Of a stretch of DNA of 64,000 bases, positions 34,112 to 45,755 are shown one piece after another. Each line of letters begins with the position of its first letter. Within the stretch, counting starts at the first letter, position 1. The notes under the pieces were generated by a model. The model ran no database searches and was not told the DNA's origin. It saw only the letters and a list, made by a program, of their open reading frames with translations. The position numbers were made by a program, and so were the translations under genes. Source of the DNA: Lytechinus pictus. Lineage: Eukaryota; Echinodermata; Echinoidea; Temnopleuroida; Toxopneustidae. Location of the stretch: NCBI RefSeq assembly GCF_037042905.1, contig NC_087258.1:11955501-12019500 (forward strand), read 5' to 3'.

Positions 34112-34435
34112 TCCAATTATGGAGCGTTGTGGCCCAGTGGATTAGTCTTCTGACTTTGAAACAGAGGGTCGTGGGTTCGAATCCCAGCCATGGTGTAATT
34201 TCCTTCAGCAAGAAATTCATCCACATTGTGCTGCACTCAACACAGGTGAGGTGAATGGGTACCTGGCAGGAATTTATTCCTTGAAATGCGTGTGCGCTGT
34301 AATCTTAGTAATTACGGCTGCCAAGCTACAGCTGGGGTAATAATATCCAAGTCCTTTGGAAGCGCATAGAGACAATATTCATAATGTGTTATGCGCTATA
34401 CAAGAACTGTATATTAATATTATGAGAATTTGTTT
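34112..34435 (+). repeat. tRNA-derived SINE, complete (unit B copy)
   Basis: Same element as 18733-18989 but full-length. The tRNA-Gln-like head has A and B boxes; the body has GGTGAATGGGTACCTGGCAG. The 3' end is TGCGCTATACAAGAACTG followed by an AT-rich tail. The site near 57965-57972 (GTGACATGAGAATTTG) lacks the SINE, showing it came after that copy split off. Confidence 0.85.
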
Positions 34436-35967
34436 ACCTTTCGCATCCAACACGGAAACATTCAATCTGAGGCTCGTGTGCAAAATTCTGGTTGCTACTA
34501 TGGTAACAGCGACATATCCGATTTAGGAGTTTCCAGAGCCACCTTTGGTTCGTCCTAGAGCTCGAGGTAGCTGCCCGGAAGCAAAATTATTTTTCCCACC
34601 GCAGTTGTGGACATCAATATGAATATTCATGATTTTGTCGTCGGAATAAGACTACGCACGCGCGTGGACAAATTAATGTGGCCGTTCGCAACTTGCCATA
34701 AATGAATCAGCACCCTAAAATTGCCGGTACCCTGTAGGCCTAGCCGAGGCCTTAGGTTTAGATCTATATCTAGATCCAATTCCTATACACTTATCGAATA
34801 GCCATTAATGACAAGACAATATGTTGGGGTAGGGTATGGCTATAGCCTAGGCTAGGGCATTAACTTTATCTCAAATCTGGACCTGTCTAGTGCCTGCGCC
34901 GACTAATGGTTAACTTAGAACTGGTTAATTCTGAACTTTACGTTTACTTACGTTAGACCGATGAGCTTGGTAGCCTTGATTTAATAGGTCGACCTAGTCC
35001 GTATATGAAACTATAGTCCTAGATCTAAATAAATTTAGTTTAGATCTAGTCTAGTCTCTGGATCTAGATCGTGATAGACCTTTCTGATCTACACTCATGA
35101 TCACGTAGACCTACTAAACGTCAGGCACAAATTAACGTCAGTACACGTCACATGTATGTGTAAACTCTCTTGATCAACAAAATGTAATTGATCGATAAGT
35201 ATTTTTTTAAACAAATTATTAAGTTTTTAATTTTCCGTGCTCGATCGAAATAGGCAATTGTGTTACTAGTTTTATATGCGGACTAGACTTTGTAAACTAA
35301 GGCTACCAAGCTCATTGGTTTAACGTAAGTAAACGTAAAGTTCGGAATTAACCAGTTCTAAGCTAACCATGGCATTAGTCGGCTGCTGCAGGCATTAGAC
35401 AGGTCCATATTTGAAATTAAGTTAATTTATTTATTTATTTATTTATTCTCGAATATTTATACAGAGTGGCCTGATCAGCATTAAAAAACATACAATATAC
35501 GAAAAACATAGTAACAGGTCATTATGAGATACAGAAAAAAGGAACAAATACAAAGTAAAATACGGAAATATGTTACGAGTTACAGATGGCAAGATTATAA
35601 ATACGAAAAATATTAACATTAAAAGCTGGTCTACTTGAGGGTCCTGTGATTATATATATATATTTGAAAAATAAAAAAATAAATAAAAAAAGATGAAAGA
35701 TCGTTAAAACATAAGGCAATGTATCAAGCAGAAGACATATCGCATCATTGGAAATTTCATCACTAATATACATCGAAATAAAAAGAAAGAAAAAAAAACA
35801 ACAAACAAAACACGACACGCTTTAATGTCTAAATAATAAGTGGGAAACACAGAAAGACAAGAAAAGAGCAGCAATCAAGATTAAGAGTACTTTAGGAACG
35901 ACACGGACAAGAGAATAGTTGGTGATAAGTGTATTGTATACTGATTAAAATGAACGATATGATTTGT

Positions 35968-36577
35968 CTATATGTGTTTAAGTTGGTATTTGAAAGAATG
36001 TACGGATTTTGAAAATCTTGTATGGTCAGGCAGCTGGTTCCAATTGAAAGAGCCTAGAAACAGAAAAGATTTTTGGTAAAAGGTCGTACGACATTTTGGC
36101 AATCTCAAGAGCAATTTGTCAGAACTACGTGTGGTTCTCGTAGAGACATCATCGACAAATGAAAGTCTATCGTACAAAATGGCGGGCGATAATTTGTTGA
36201 CACACTTATACATAAGAACACATGAGGTTCTATGGAGAACTTTGTTTAGAGAGGGCCAATCTAGTTCTTTAAACACGATTTCAGAACGTGTCATCCATGT
36301 GCGATTTGATATCAGATACGCTGCTCTTTTATGTAACCTGTTAAGCGTGTCATAATTTCCTTCTGATCTCCCAAACCAACATTAGAACAATAAAGGATAT
36401 GGGGAATGACATATCCCCAATAAAGTTTGGAAAGTTGAGATTGATTAAAATAATGTTTATTCCTGCGAATAAGTCCAAGCTTACGTTTGATAAGGTTTGA
36501 AATTGAATTGGTATGTTGCTTAAAGTCAAGGCAATTAGCAATTGTTACGCCCAAACACTTCACTTCATTTACACATT
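35968..36577 (-). pseudogene. Thumb and C-terminal region of the same LINE, frameshifted
   Basis: Two minus-strand segments continue the reverse transcriptase after a frameshift. 36312-36563 (KCLGVTIANCLDFKQH, YWGYVIPHILYCSNV) is the region usually following the palm. 35968-36294 (LDWPSLNKVLHRTSC, FNWNQLPDHTR) is the usual C-terminus of CR1/jockey-type ORF2. Confidence 0.85.
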
Positions 36578-37578
36578 CTAGAGTACAGCCATGTACAGTA
36601 TATTTATTGATATTTGTTGATTATGAGTAGTACTTAGTTTTTGTTTTGACCCTAATAGCATTACTTTTGTTTTATTATAGTTTAAGATCAGTTTGTTATT
36701 TCTTATCCATGAATAGGTCTCGTATAGTGCCTGGGTTAGATTGGTTTCGACCTCTGCCATAGTCTTACCAGATACTGAAATAGTAGTGTCATCTGCGTAC
36801 ATATATACTGAGGCACTAGTAACATGATTCGATAAGTCGTTGATAAATAGTGAAAACAGAACCGGGGCAAGAATTGAGCCCTGAGGGACACCTACATTAA
36901 TTTCTTTTGTAGAAGACTTTTCATTACCTAAAGAAACGAATTGTCTGAGGTTTTCTAAGTACGATTCAAACCATTTTAAATACGATCGAGAGCAGCCACA
37001 TGATTTAAGTTTATTGAGGAGAAGTGAATGGTCTACTGTGTCGAAAGCACGACGTAAGTCAATGAATGCAACACCGTTCAGTCTCCCACCATCTACTTGC
37101 TTCGACCAATCATCAACCATACAAAGTAGTGCTGTCTCGCATGAATGATTAGGCCTAAAGCCAAACTGATTAGGAGACAACATTTCTTGTTGAAGAAGAT
37201 GTTTTAGAAGGCTTGAACTTACAGCTCTTTCAATGATCTTGGAGAGCACAGGTAAAATAGCTATCGGTCTATAATTCTGAACAAATGCTTTATCACCTGA
37301 TTTGGGAATTGGTTGAATTCTAGCAGTTTTCCATTCGGTTGGAAACAGTCCTTCATTCAATGATAGGTTCAAGATATAAACAAGCGTGGACAGAACGATA
37401 GGGACGGTAATTAAAAGTTTTAACAGTTTTACAGACAAGTTATCATGTCCAGTAGCTTTCTTGCACGAGAGATTATTTATAGTTTTTACCACAAAGTCGT
37501 GGGTAATCAATGGTGCATTATATTCTACGTTTACAGAGTTACAAACATCAGTGCGAACATCATATTGAGATGTCGAAC
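36578..37578 (-). CDS. Reverse transcriptase domain of the LINE at 35427-37580
   Basis: Non-LTR reverse transcriptase. Blocks in order: WKTARIQPIPKSGD, NYRPIAILPVLSKIIERAV, LSPNQFGFRPNHSCETALL, FIDLRRAFDTVDHSLLL (first catalytic Asp), GVPQGSILAPVLFSLFIND, and YMYADDTTI (catalytic YADD). The frame stays open upstream to the truncation point at ~37578, without a proper start codon because the element is 5'-truncated. The frame then breaks, and later parts (KCLGVTIANCLDF at 36312-36563; a C-terminal part at 35968-36294) continue in other frames. It is a fossil copy that cannot make a whole protein. Clade call (CR1/jockey group) rests on motif style. Confidence 0.92.
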
Positions 37579-37877
37579 AAAATGCCCTAGCCTAGGTTAT
37601 AGCCTAGCCTAACATTTTGTCTTGTCATTAATGTCAATTTGATAAGTGTTTAAGACTTGGATCTAGATATAGATCTAAGGGCTAAGGCCTAGGCTATAAT
37701 TGGTTAGGCCTACCGGCAATTTGAGGGAGCTAGCTGATTCATTCATGGCATGCATGCAACGCGAACAAAACGGCCACAATTTTGTAAAGACAAGTCCACG
37801 CGTAGTCTTATTCCGAAGACGAAAGTCATGAATATTCATATTGATGTCCACAACTGCGGTGGGAAAAAATTTCTCCG

Positions 37878-38222
37878 CCCGGAAAGGGGGGGGGGGGTCC
37901 ACTTCCATTGACGAGTGGATACCAGGCGCGACCACGCGTAAGAGGGGATTTTTTTTTCAAGAGTGGGCACGTTACGTATGTAACGTAATAAGGGTGTCAA
38001 AAACGCTGTTTAAAATACTTAAAAAAATTGTATATATTTCGTTAGGAAAGCTACGTGTTTACGGTCAAATTTCCAATATTTGTTAGGGGTAGGGTTTCAC
38101 ACGCCAATACTTGTTAAGGGCTGCATTTTCATAATATGGAACAGACTTGTTTAGGGTGCTTTTCGAAACCCCATGGTCGCGCCTGGTATCCACTCGTCAA
38201 TGGAAGTGGTCACCCCCGGAAA
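37878..38222. mobile_element. MITE M1, complete copy with 8-bp TSD (unit B)
   Basis: The element 37886-38214 lies between CCCGGAAA copies (37878-37885, 38215-38222). Ends and interior match 20150-20486. Confidence 0.88.
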
Positions 38223-38344
38223 TTTGAAATCTAATCCCCCATTTCGGAGGGAAGTAAAACATAATACCCACCATGCACACGGGCATAATATTCTTCACAT
38301 TGTTTGCGAGATGGCTTTCCGTTTGTGTATGAGGAGCCAGCAAA

Positions 38345-39029
38345 AGAAAAGAATAGCAACAAATCCAGATCGTTTTCAGACAGATTTGCTGTGCATATAT
38401 CGCATGCAAAGTGGTTTAGCAGGAGAGGTGAATATGACCAACGCATTTAATTGCCAGCGATCCACCAATAATCCACGTTAGATGCAATATCGATTTGATG
38501 GACTGTAATGATATAGGCCTATACCTAAGCCTGAATTCAGTAAGTTTTTCCTCACTTATGTACACGATTTGTTTGGAAAACCACTTTCTTATTTTATCCA
38601 TGTCCTAATACACCATGTACGCCTAGTGTTTATCATGATATCCCCAGCTCAGCGGCCGGAGCACAGCCCCGGGATCAGGCGGGCATGCTGTGATGTGCAG
38701 TCGTTCGTACATGAAAGCACGGGATTTTCTGATCTCACAACCTGAATGGCTTGCATGGTGTCGCATGAAAGAATTTTGCACACGAAACGCAGATCTTGGG
38801 CCTGTAACACAAAGCTTAGCAAAGATTGTAGAACAGTTTTATACGACTGGTTCCATTGAATATAATGTACAATCAATCGTCAAAATCGAGTGAACGATTA
38901 ATCGTTAATCTTTGTGTTACGGGACCCTATAATTATGTCACCGCCCCTGAGGTTTGCGAAAGGTGGCAAAAGTGAAGGTACAACTCTACAACACTGGATA
39001 AACCACTTATGATATGTTCACCATAATGT
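38345..39029. other. Beyond unit B; contains a ~130-bp MITE-like hairpin
   Basis: Homology with unit A stops at 38344. Bases 38798-38927 start GGGCCTGTAACACAAAG and end CTTTGTGTTACGGGACCC, a short inverted-repeat element. No gene is seen. Confidence 0.5.
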
Positions 39030-39340
39030 GGGGGCGTCATGGTCTAGTGGTTATGATTCTCGTCTTTCACTCTGAAGAACGTGGGTTCGATTCTCCGCCT
39101 CAAGTATTTCCAGTATATCAGAGTCGCGTCACTCATGGGGTCACAAGCCTACATGTGTTTTGTTATGCAGGTAGTAAAATCCCTTGCTGCAGTGTGAATG
39201 GGTACATGAAATTTATTCCGTGCCGGGATAAATTTTCTACTGTGAATGCATTTATAGCAGGTTTATAGCAGTGTCGCCGTCCCTTGGCAGCACCGGGATA
39301 AATTTGAAAACCAGTGTGCGAGGGGTAATATGATATTGAC
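39030..39340 (+). repeat. tRNA-derived SINE with tRNA-Glu-like head
   Basis: The head (39030-39100) has A box TGGTCTAGTGG, loop CTTTCAC (anticodon TTC, Glu) and B box GGTTCGATTCT. The anticodon stem does not pair well, so it is not a functional tRNA. The body shares GTGAATGGGTAC and AATTTATTCC with the Gln-headed SINEs at 18733 and 34112, and has a doubled CCGGGATAAATTT motif. Confidence 0.75.
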
Positions 39341-40488
39341 TTCCAATTTCAGTGGTCTGCCTCTTTCTCTGTCAAGTATTTTTTTTTATGAAGTTTTTAT
39401 TTTATGTTGACATCATTTGTAAGCCTTTTACTGGAGTAACAACGTCGGTCTAATAGCTTTGACATTGTGTTATGATATTGACAAATCAATCATGTCCCGG
39501 AATCAATCATTTTGATCGCTCGCACTCTCGCAAGTAATTTTCGCCGTGACAAGAAACTTACAAAAATGGATTTGTTAGCTGATTACTTCGTAATAAAGTC
39601 AGAAAGCAATCGCATTCAAAATAATTCCCCTTGATTAAAAGTAGATTTTTCAAATGAACAAAAAGGAAGTCCCGTCATCAAAAAGTGGGATAAAATGCCT
39701 CTGTTAATAAATTTCAAGTACGAATCTACCAGTTAAATAAAATGATAGATTCTTTTAATTCTTATTTCGCGTTACTTTGAAAATTCATGAAACTAATGAA
39801 ATAATCGATCTCTTAAAGTTAGCACAACGTCATGGGCTATGGATATTACAGTACTCTATGAACAATACCATTGGTGATAAGATATATAAAGAGAAACATC
39901 TTGATAAAGATATAGATGCGATCACATCTGAGTGGACATTAAATGAATAAAAATACCAACAACTATTGAATATCGCTGTATCGGCAGTATCTATAAATAG
40001 GTATTAAATTTTGGATTTGGCATAGAATTTGTCTCGAGTTCTCTTCGAATAGACGACTTATTGAATGAGCTGCTGAGCTATTATTATAATGAAGACAAGT
40101 TCTATAAACAGTATCTAAACGAACCGAATGAGAGAAAAAATAGCTATAACTTACAAACAATTTCTTCATGCGAGGTTATCACCAAATGCCTATAGGCCTA
40201 GACATAAAAAGGTTATTACATTAGTGATCCTTGATATCGAAGTCATTTACGTTTTGCAGGTAATTATAATAGACATCTTATGAAAATATAGTCTATAAAC
40301 ATATGCGGACGAATTCTGATTCAGAATAAATGCTATTATGATATGCAACATAAAAAATGGGTTCATTTGTGAAGATATTGGTTTCTAAATATGTCGTTTA
40401 TATTCAGATTCACATATAAGCGCGCACACTTAAGTTTGCACGTAAGCACTCTCACGATTGCACACATTGACTTACACAATATACTAAC
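39341..40488. other. No gene seen
   Basis: AT-rich sequence with short, low-value ORFs. No repeat boundary could be defined. Confidence 0.45.
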
Positions 40489-40908
40489 CAGGCGCGGATC
40501 CAGGAGGGGGCCGAGCCGGCCCCGGCCCCCCACCTATTTTTGGACAACATGCAGAAAAAAAGTGTACAGAAAGAAAAGTCAGAAAGAGGTATCATACCCA
40601 TGATTTGTAATTTACAGCCTCGTAACGGCCGGCCCGATCCCGGCCGAAAAGAAACAAGAAAAAGGTGAGGGGAAGAATTGGAAAATAGACTTTATATAAA
40701 ACATTTCGCTGGTGATACTTGCATCCTCTTCATTAATCACTAAAAAACGTTCCTAATTGAGTCCCTTTTCACGTTACTATAATAAAATTTCGGCTCGCGC
40801 TTCGCGCTCGCATTGTTCAGTTGGATACTTATCTTTTTTCATGATTATAAAATCTCTTCAGAAACTTCAGGTCTATAGACATAAAATATCAAAGAATTTA
40901 AGCTCGCG

Positions 40909-42880
40909 CTTGCGCTCGCATTATTTTTTTTTTCTCTTTGCCTCTTCCTTGAGGATTTATTGTTTCAAAATATTTACATATATACATATTTATATAGGAA
41001 TAACTTTTTTTCAAGAGTCAAATGATATAATATTTATAACAGGAATTACAATATATCAATAATTTTCTTGACCTCTAATACACAAAATTGTTTAGATCCG
41101 TAATGATTCAAATAAAACTTCAAATATGAAACGAATTCCGTGATCAATCTCTTATTGCTATGATTTAGATTCTGAAGGTTGCATTTTACATAATGATTAT
41201 AAACTACAAACTGAGCAACATTGATCGTCAAATTAATAAGTTCAAATTTTGGGTTTTCTATTTTATACCCAATTAACAATGTTTTCATAGTTATCACCAT
41301 TTCTTCTTTGAAAATGAAATAAATCATCCTCGATATGATTTTCCAATAAACTTTAATCTTTTTGCAAAAAAACAGAAAATGGCCAATGGTCTCGATTTCA
41401 TTACAGATTTCGCATTGATTTGTATTTACAATTTTCCACTTGAACAAATTGTCTCTAGAAGGTAATATTTTATGTAACAGTCTGAAATTGAATTGCTTAA
41501 TTCTGTTATCTTTTATCTTTTTGAATTTAAAATGAAGGATATCTTTCCAAACTAAATTTTCTGGCAATTTTAGTTGTTTTCCCCAGATGTCCAGAATATA
41601 AAAATCAACATTCTTTTGTTGTAAAAACAACACATAATATTGTTTTGCTCTGGTGCAAGTTATATTAATACGTTCACCAACAGATGTATCAATTTCTTCT
41701 TGTTCTGAAGACTCATTTTGCTTTTCTTTCATCGTACTTATTTTTTTAAGCCAATGAGCAGGAAATGCTTTTTTTAATTTTAAAAATCTAAAACTAAATA
41801 CTAAATTATCAACATCAAAAAAGTTTCTAAAAAATGATATATCTTTCCATTTACCTTTATATACAACTTGTTTAACATATAAAATACCAGCTTCTTTCCA
41901 TTCCTGAAAATTTAAAGGTTGTCCATTTATTGTAATATTACTATTATTCCATAATGTTTCACGATATATATTTTCAACATTCTGCTCATCTAAATATCGT
42001 AATTGAGCCCATGTATATAGAAATTCAATATAAAACATTGGTAAACCCTTTTTTCGACAAAGCTTTAACATGTGTTTTGGATGACAATTCATTTGAAAAC
42101 AGTAGGGGATTTCTCCTATGTAACTTAACCAAAACGACAAAAGTGTTTTCCAGACTGCATCATAATTATTAAAAAAGGAATTTATCCAAGACAATATAAG
42201 TGATTTTGATTTCGAATATAGATCGATCATACCAAGACCACCTTCAACTATCGGTCTGACACAAATATTACGTTTAACTTTTTCACGCTTTGAATTCCAT
42301 AAAAAGCAATACATTATCTTATGTAAACCCTTGCATATATAGTCTGGCATTGGTATAACCGTACCAACATAAACGATTTGAGGCACAATTAAACATTTTA
42401 TAATAATTATTTTACCATAACATGTAAGCTGTCTCATTTTCCATGTTTTTAATATGTTATTGACCTTTTCAATTTTCCCTTCCCAATTTAGCTTTCGTAT
42501 ATGCTCTTCATTTTTTCCCACAAATATTCCTAAATACTTAACAGGATCATCTGTAAAATCGAACTCACTTCTTTCTAAGTTAAATATCCCTATTTTTAAC
42601 ATCTTTGTCTTATTCCAATTTACTTTTGGACCTGCAATATTACCGAAATTATTTATCTCTTTCATAACATTATAAAGGGAATTAATCGAATTAATAAATA
42701 TCGTCGTATCGTCTGCGAACTGTGTTATTTTTATCTCTCTGTGTGGTAAGCATAAACAATTTCCAGAAATATCTATTCCTCTGATTTCATCATTTTCTTT
42801 AATACGAATTGCTAAAATCTCTGCAACCAAAATAAACAACAATGCTGATAATGGACACCCTTGTCTTGCGCTCGCATTAT
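40909..42880 (-). mobile_element. 5'-truncated Tx1/L1-group LINE with 16-bp target duplication
   Basis: The element 40925-42864 is flanked by CTTGCGCTCGCATTAT (40909-40924 and 42865-42880). Its 3' end, at the left, starts with a T tract, which is the poly(A) tail on the other strand. The target lies in the host element's own GCGCTCGCATT motif. Confidence 0.93.
41046..42864 (-). CDS. C-terminal half of a Tx1/L1-group ORF2 (reverse transcriptase palm to zinc knuckle)
   Basis: The coding part of the element begins exactly at RQGCPLSALLF, the B-motif of the palm. It continues with ITQFADDTTIF (catalytic FADD), VKYLGIFVG, a thumb region with LTCYGKIIIIKCLIVPQIVY and the long C-terminal region, ending in a zinc-knuckle segment CEICNEIETIGHFLFFC typical of the L1/Tx1 group. 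Over 600 codons remain open, so the insertion is young. The endonuclease and fingers are missing because the copy is 5'-truncated. The ORF upstream of RQGCPLS is read from target sequence and is not part of the protein. Confidence 0.93.
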
Positions 42881-43077
42881 ATATTAAGACCACATGAGAT
42901 ACATTATCTTGTTTATAACGATAAAAATTAACATGTACTTAAAACTTCAGTCTTTAGTTAGGACTACCCCCTGAAAAACCAACAAAAAAATCAGATTATA
43001 GCAGCCAATCTAGAAAAATGTTGATGAAAATATTTTTCGCCCCCCCCCCCTATTGGCGAAAGCTGGATCCGCCCCTG

Positions 43078-43369
43078 CTAATACACAAGCATGTAATAAA
43101 TTACAGATTTCTTACCTAGTAAAGGCTAAATATATATGTATACATATAAATATATATGTGCTTACCCGAAGTGCATGCTGATTAATAATTTCTGAGTTGG
43201 TACATTCATCTGATATACAGATAAAGCCCTACCATTTCAACAACAAGTGCCTTTGCCACCCGACATTCAAATAATTTTTTGGGCTTGGAAAATATGTGAC
43301 GTATTAGTCATTTCAACCCAAGGAAAATGGCACATCGTGAATGAAAAAAATAATTATTATAAAAATTAC
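43078..43369. other. Edge of the inverted duplication; no gene seen
   Basis: From ~43178 the text is the reverse complement of 61207 leftwards (TTTCTGAGTTGGTA, TACAGATAAAGCCCTACCAT). Confidence 0.55.
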
Positions 43370-43601
43370 CCTTATAACCCAATCCGACCCTTATACACCA
43401 CTACGACCCTTATACCCCAATACGACCCTAATACACCAATACGACCCTTACACCCCAATACGACCCTAATACACCAATAAGACACTTATACCCCAAATAG
43501 GCTATACGACCGTTATACCCCTATACGACCCTTATACACCAATGCGACTCTTATACCCCAATACGACTCTTATACACCAATACGATCCTTATGCACCAAT
43601 G
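43370..43601 (-). repeat. 19-bp minisatellite, ~12 copies (inverted copy)
   Basis: The unit reads CTTATACACCAATACGACC on the plus strand, the complement of the A/B unit. It is shorter and more diverged than the A array. Confidence 0.9.
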
Positions 43602-44437
43602 GTTCCATGACATTTTCTCCGATAAAAACTCTGCATATTAAGCCAAACATAAAACCCATCCTCAAAAACTTATTCTGTACCTATGCTATATTACAGTCCT
43701 TACTCTAACCCTATACTCTCTGAGATATTAAGACTGGAGCAAATGTCGTAGGAGCAGGTGTCGTGTCACCACACCAATACGTGGAGGGAGAGAGAGAAAG
43801 CGGTAGGGCAATGATATACATATTCAAAGTTCTGAATCGTTTAGAAACTGCGAGATTTATTTAATCCCTTATGCTTCTTTAATTTCATTTCAAATAAGTT
43901 ATCGCAATCAGGTTTTCCACATGCATTTCTCCCTCCTCCCCACTATCTCTCTCTCTCTCTCTCTGTCAACCCCCCCCCCCCTCTCTCTCTCTCTCTGCTC
44001 GTCAATTGTTAATTTTCAAAGTAGTTCTTTGACGGTGGTTTCTATTCATTACCGTACATAGAAGTGTTTTTCGTCCATTCATGTTAACCTTCATAATACT
44101 ACGGAGGCATTGCAGATACATCCGCACGATGTCTTTATTTGCTTTGAAATGTGAAATGAGTTGCCCATCAAGGAAATGTCACCCAACCTTATTTTCACTT
44201 TAATTAACTGTAGACGCAAGACGACAGCGTTATAAGAATTACTTTTAACATTATATGTAATCCTCCCCCGATTATTCATTCTTGTTCAATTGAGGCATGA
44301 TGCTCGTTTTACGGCCCAGTGTTTGTTACTTAGGCTGACTCGAATGATACAACAGTTAAACCGATGGCAGTATATACAAGTATTCGAGTTCTTGAAACCA
44401 TCTTATTTAAAGTAGAGTTGTCATCAACTGATCTGCA
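43602..44437. other. 5' flank of the GPCR pseudogene, no gene seen
   Basis: CT-rich tracts (43935-43998) are the complement of the GA-rich tract of the other copies. The conserved GPCR upstream blocks follow. Confidence 0.5.
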
Positions 44438-45755
44438 ATGGATGATCCTCAAGAATTGGACTTGCTTGCAGGCTATAATTCGGCATCAAATGATGTTTGC
44501 CAGTACGACACACACAACGACATTATTAAAACTAACAAAATTGCTTATTTGATTTTCCATACGATTATATTAATTTTAGGAATGCCAGGCAACGGCGTCA
44601 TCATCCGCGCTTATACCTGGAAGAAACGGAAGACGAGCACGGACATCCCCATCACTGGTCAAGCGGTAGTCGACTTGGTCGCCAGCACATCCACACCTGT
44701 ATGCATTTTTCTGCTGAGAGTTCTAGAGCTGAATGCCGATCTCATGTGTCGGATAGAGTAGCTCTCGGTTTGTTCTTGGGAGAAGTTTACGCTCTTGCTT
44801 CGATCTTGCCAACCTTGGTAATCAGTGTCGACCGCTATACATGGCTGTCTGTCGTCCATTACGACGTCGGGTCACGGTACGAGCGTCGAACTTCATGGTA
44901 GCGGTATGTATTTGGTCGCCATCGTCACGAACAGCCCATTCGTCACATTCAGTGTAGTCCCAGACTTAAATTCTGACGGAAGCATCACGTGCGTATCATC
45001 GGCGCAAAATAATGTGACTCTCTCGTTCCTTGTTTTGCACCTGGGCCTGTTTTTCTTATCTTTTGCAACAATTTCTGTCATGTACGGCCTCGTGTACCAC
45101 TATTTGCGGAAAAGGGCTAAGATTCACGCCGACCTGATCAACAATGGACATGGTCTTCCTACGGTCAGTCAAGATGTAGGTATCGGTACTTCTTCGACAG
45201 GCCGTGAGACGGAACCACCGGGCAGAGACACTGGTATCCTTGGCAAAGAAACAGTAATAGAACGTGCAAACACTCGAGACAACGCCCACAATGCTTTTGA
45301 TAGAAACGACCATTATCTGACAAGTCAGGTAACGTTTCCAAAAATGCCCGACGAGTGCCACGATAAAGGTGAGAGTCTTTCCTTGAATGAACGAGACACT
45401 AACCTACGATTTTTCCCACCACCAGGTTCATCTTTACCATGTTTACAGCTCCCTATTCCTGTTGCTGTTCCACCGAAGTCGATCAAGAACAAAAAGTATT
45501 CTGATCATGGACGGAAAAGTACTCGCATGCTTCTGACCATATTAAACAGCTTTCTTTTTCATAACGTGGACCCCTAAACTAATTATCCCTCCCTTGCAAA
45601 TATTGTTAGCGTGTCGAGCCCCTGTCGTCATCAACATTCTGTTATATCTCGCGCTCCTCAACTACATCGCTAACTTCTTCGTGTATTATCTTGTCAACAA
45701 CAATTTCAGAAACGATGTTAAGGAATCATTACAATTTTGTAGATTTGCTAAATAA
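44438..45755 (+). pseudogene. Class A GPCR pseudogene (copy D)
   Basis: It is closest to GPCR C at 59114-60418 and keeps the ATG and N-terminus (DPQELDLLAGYNSASNDVC). Breaks: a 2-bp insertion near 44755 gives an early stop in TM3; another 2-bp gain near 44836 falls in the DRY motif (CGCTATACATGG); a 1-bp loss near 44912 restores the frame through TM4-TM6; a 4-bp gain near 45537 in TM6 ends the frame soon after. The TM7 text and the final codons to TAA (45753-45755) are recognisable. Not expected to make a receptor. Confidence 0.93.

Larger units (their letters stand above)
35427..37580 (-). mobile_element. 5'-truncated CR1/jockey-group LINE inserted in the foldback arm
   Basis: It is bounded by text that is contiguous in unit A (19848-19860). 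The left end, the 3' end on the minus strand, carries a TTTA-repeat tail (35427-35446). The endonuclease domain is absent; the element begins just upstream of the reverse transcriptase fingers. The shared bases at the junction (AAT) give at most a 3-bp duplication. Confidence 0.9.
34573..37882. repeat. Palindromic foldback element (unit B copy), split by a LINE
   Basis: The termini CCCGGAAGCAAAATTATTTT and the complement of CCGGGCGGAGAAATTTTTTC frame arms 34573-35200 and 35200-35426 plus 37581-37882. The right arm is interrupted by a LINE at 35427-37580; unit A shows the uninterrupted text GTTAATGCCCTAG. Confidence 0.75.
23986..38344 (+). repeat. Segmental duplication unit B (direct copy of 3524-20616)
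   Basis: It is collinear with unit A. B-only insertions are the GGGCCC-ended element (24752-27227), a LINE 3' fragment (32971-34111) and a second LINE (35427-37580). Each has its unoccupied site visible in A, or for the first LINE also at 57965. B also keeps ~290 bp between the SINE and the foldback element that A has lost. Confidence 0.9.
40489..43077. mobile_element. MITE-like host element (CAG...GCGGATCCAG ends) carrying a LINE
   Basis: The outer ends are inverted: CAGGCGCGGATCCAG at 40489 and CTGGATCCGCCCCTG ending 43077, each next to G- or C-rich tracts. The interior has GCTCGCGCTTCGCGCTCGC motifs also found in the repeat-rich interior near 50770. The LINE at 40925-42864 is nested in it. 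I found no clean target duplication of the outer element. Confidence 0.6.
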
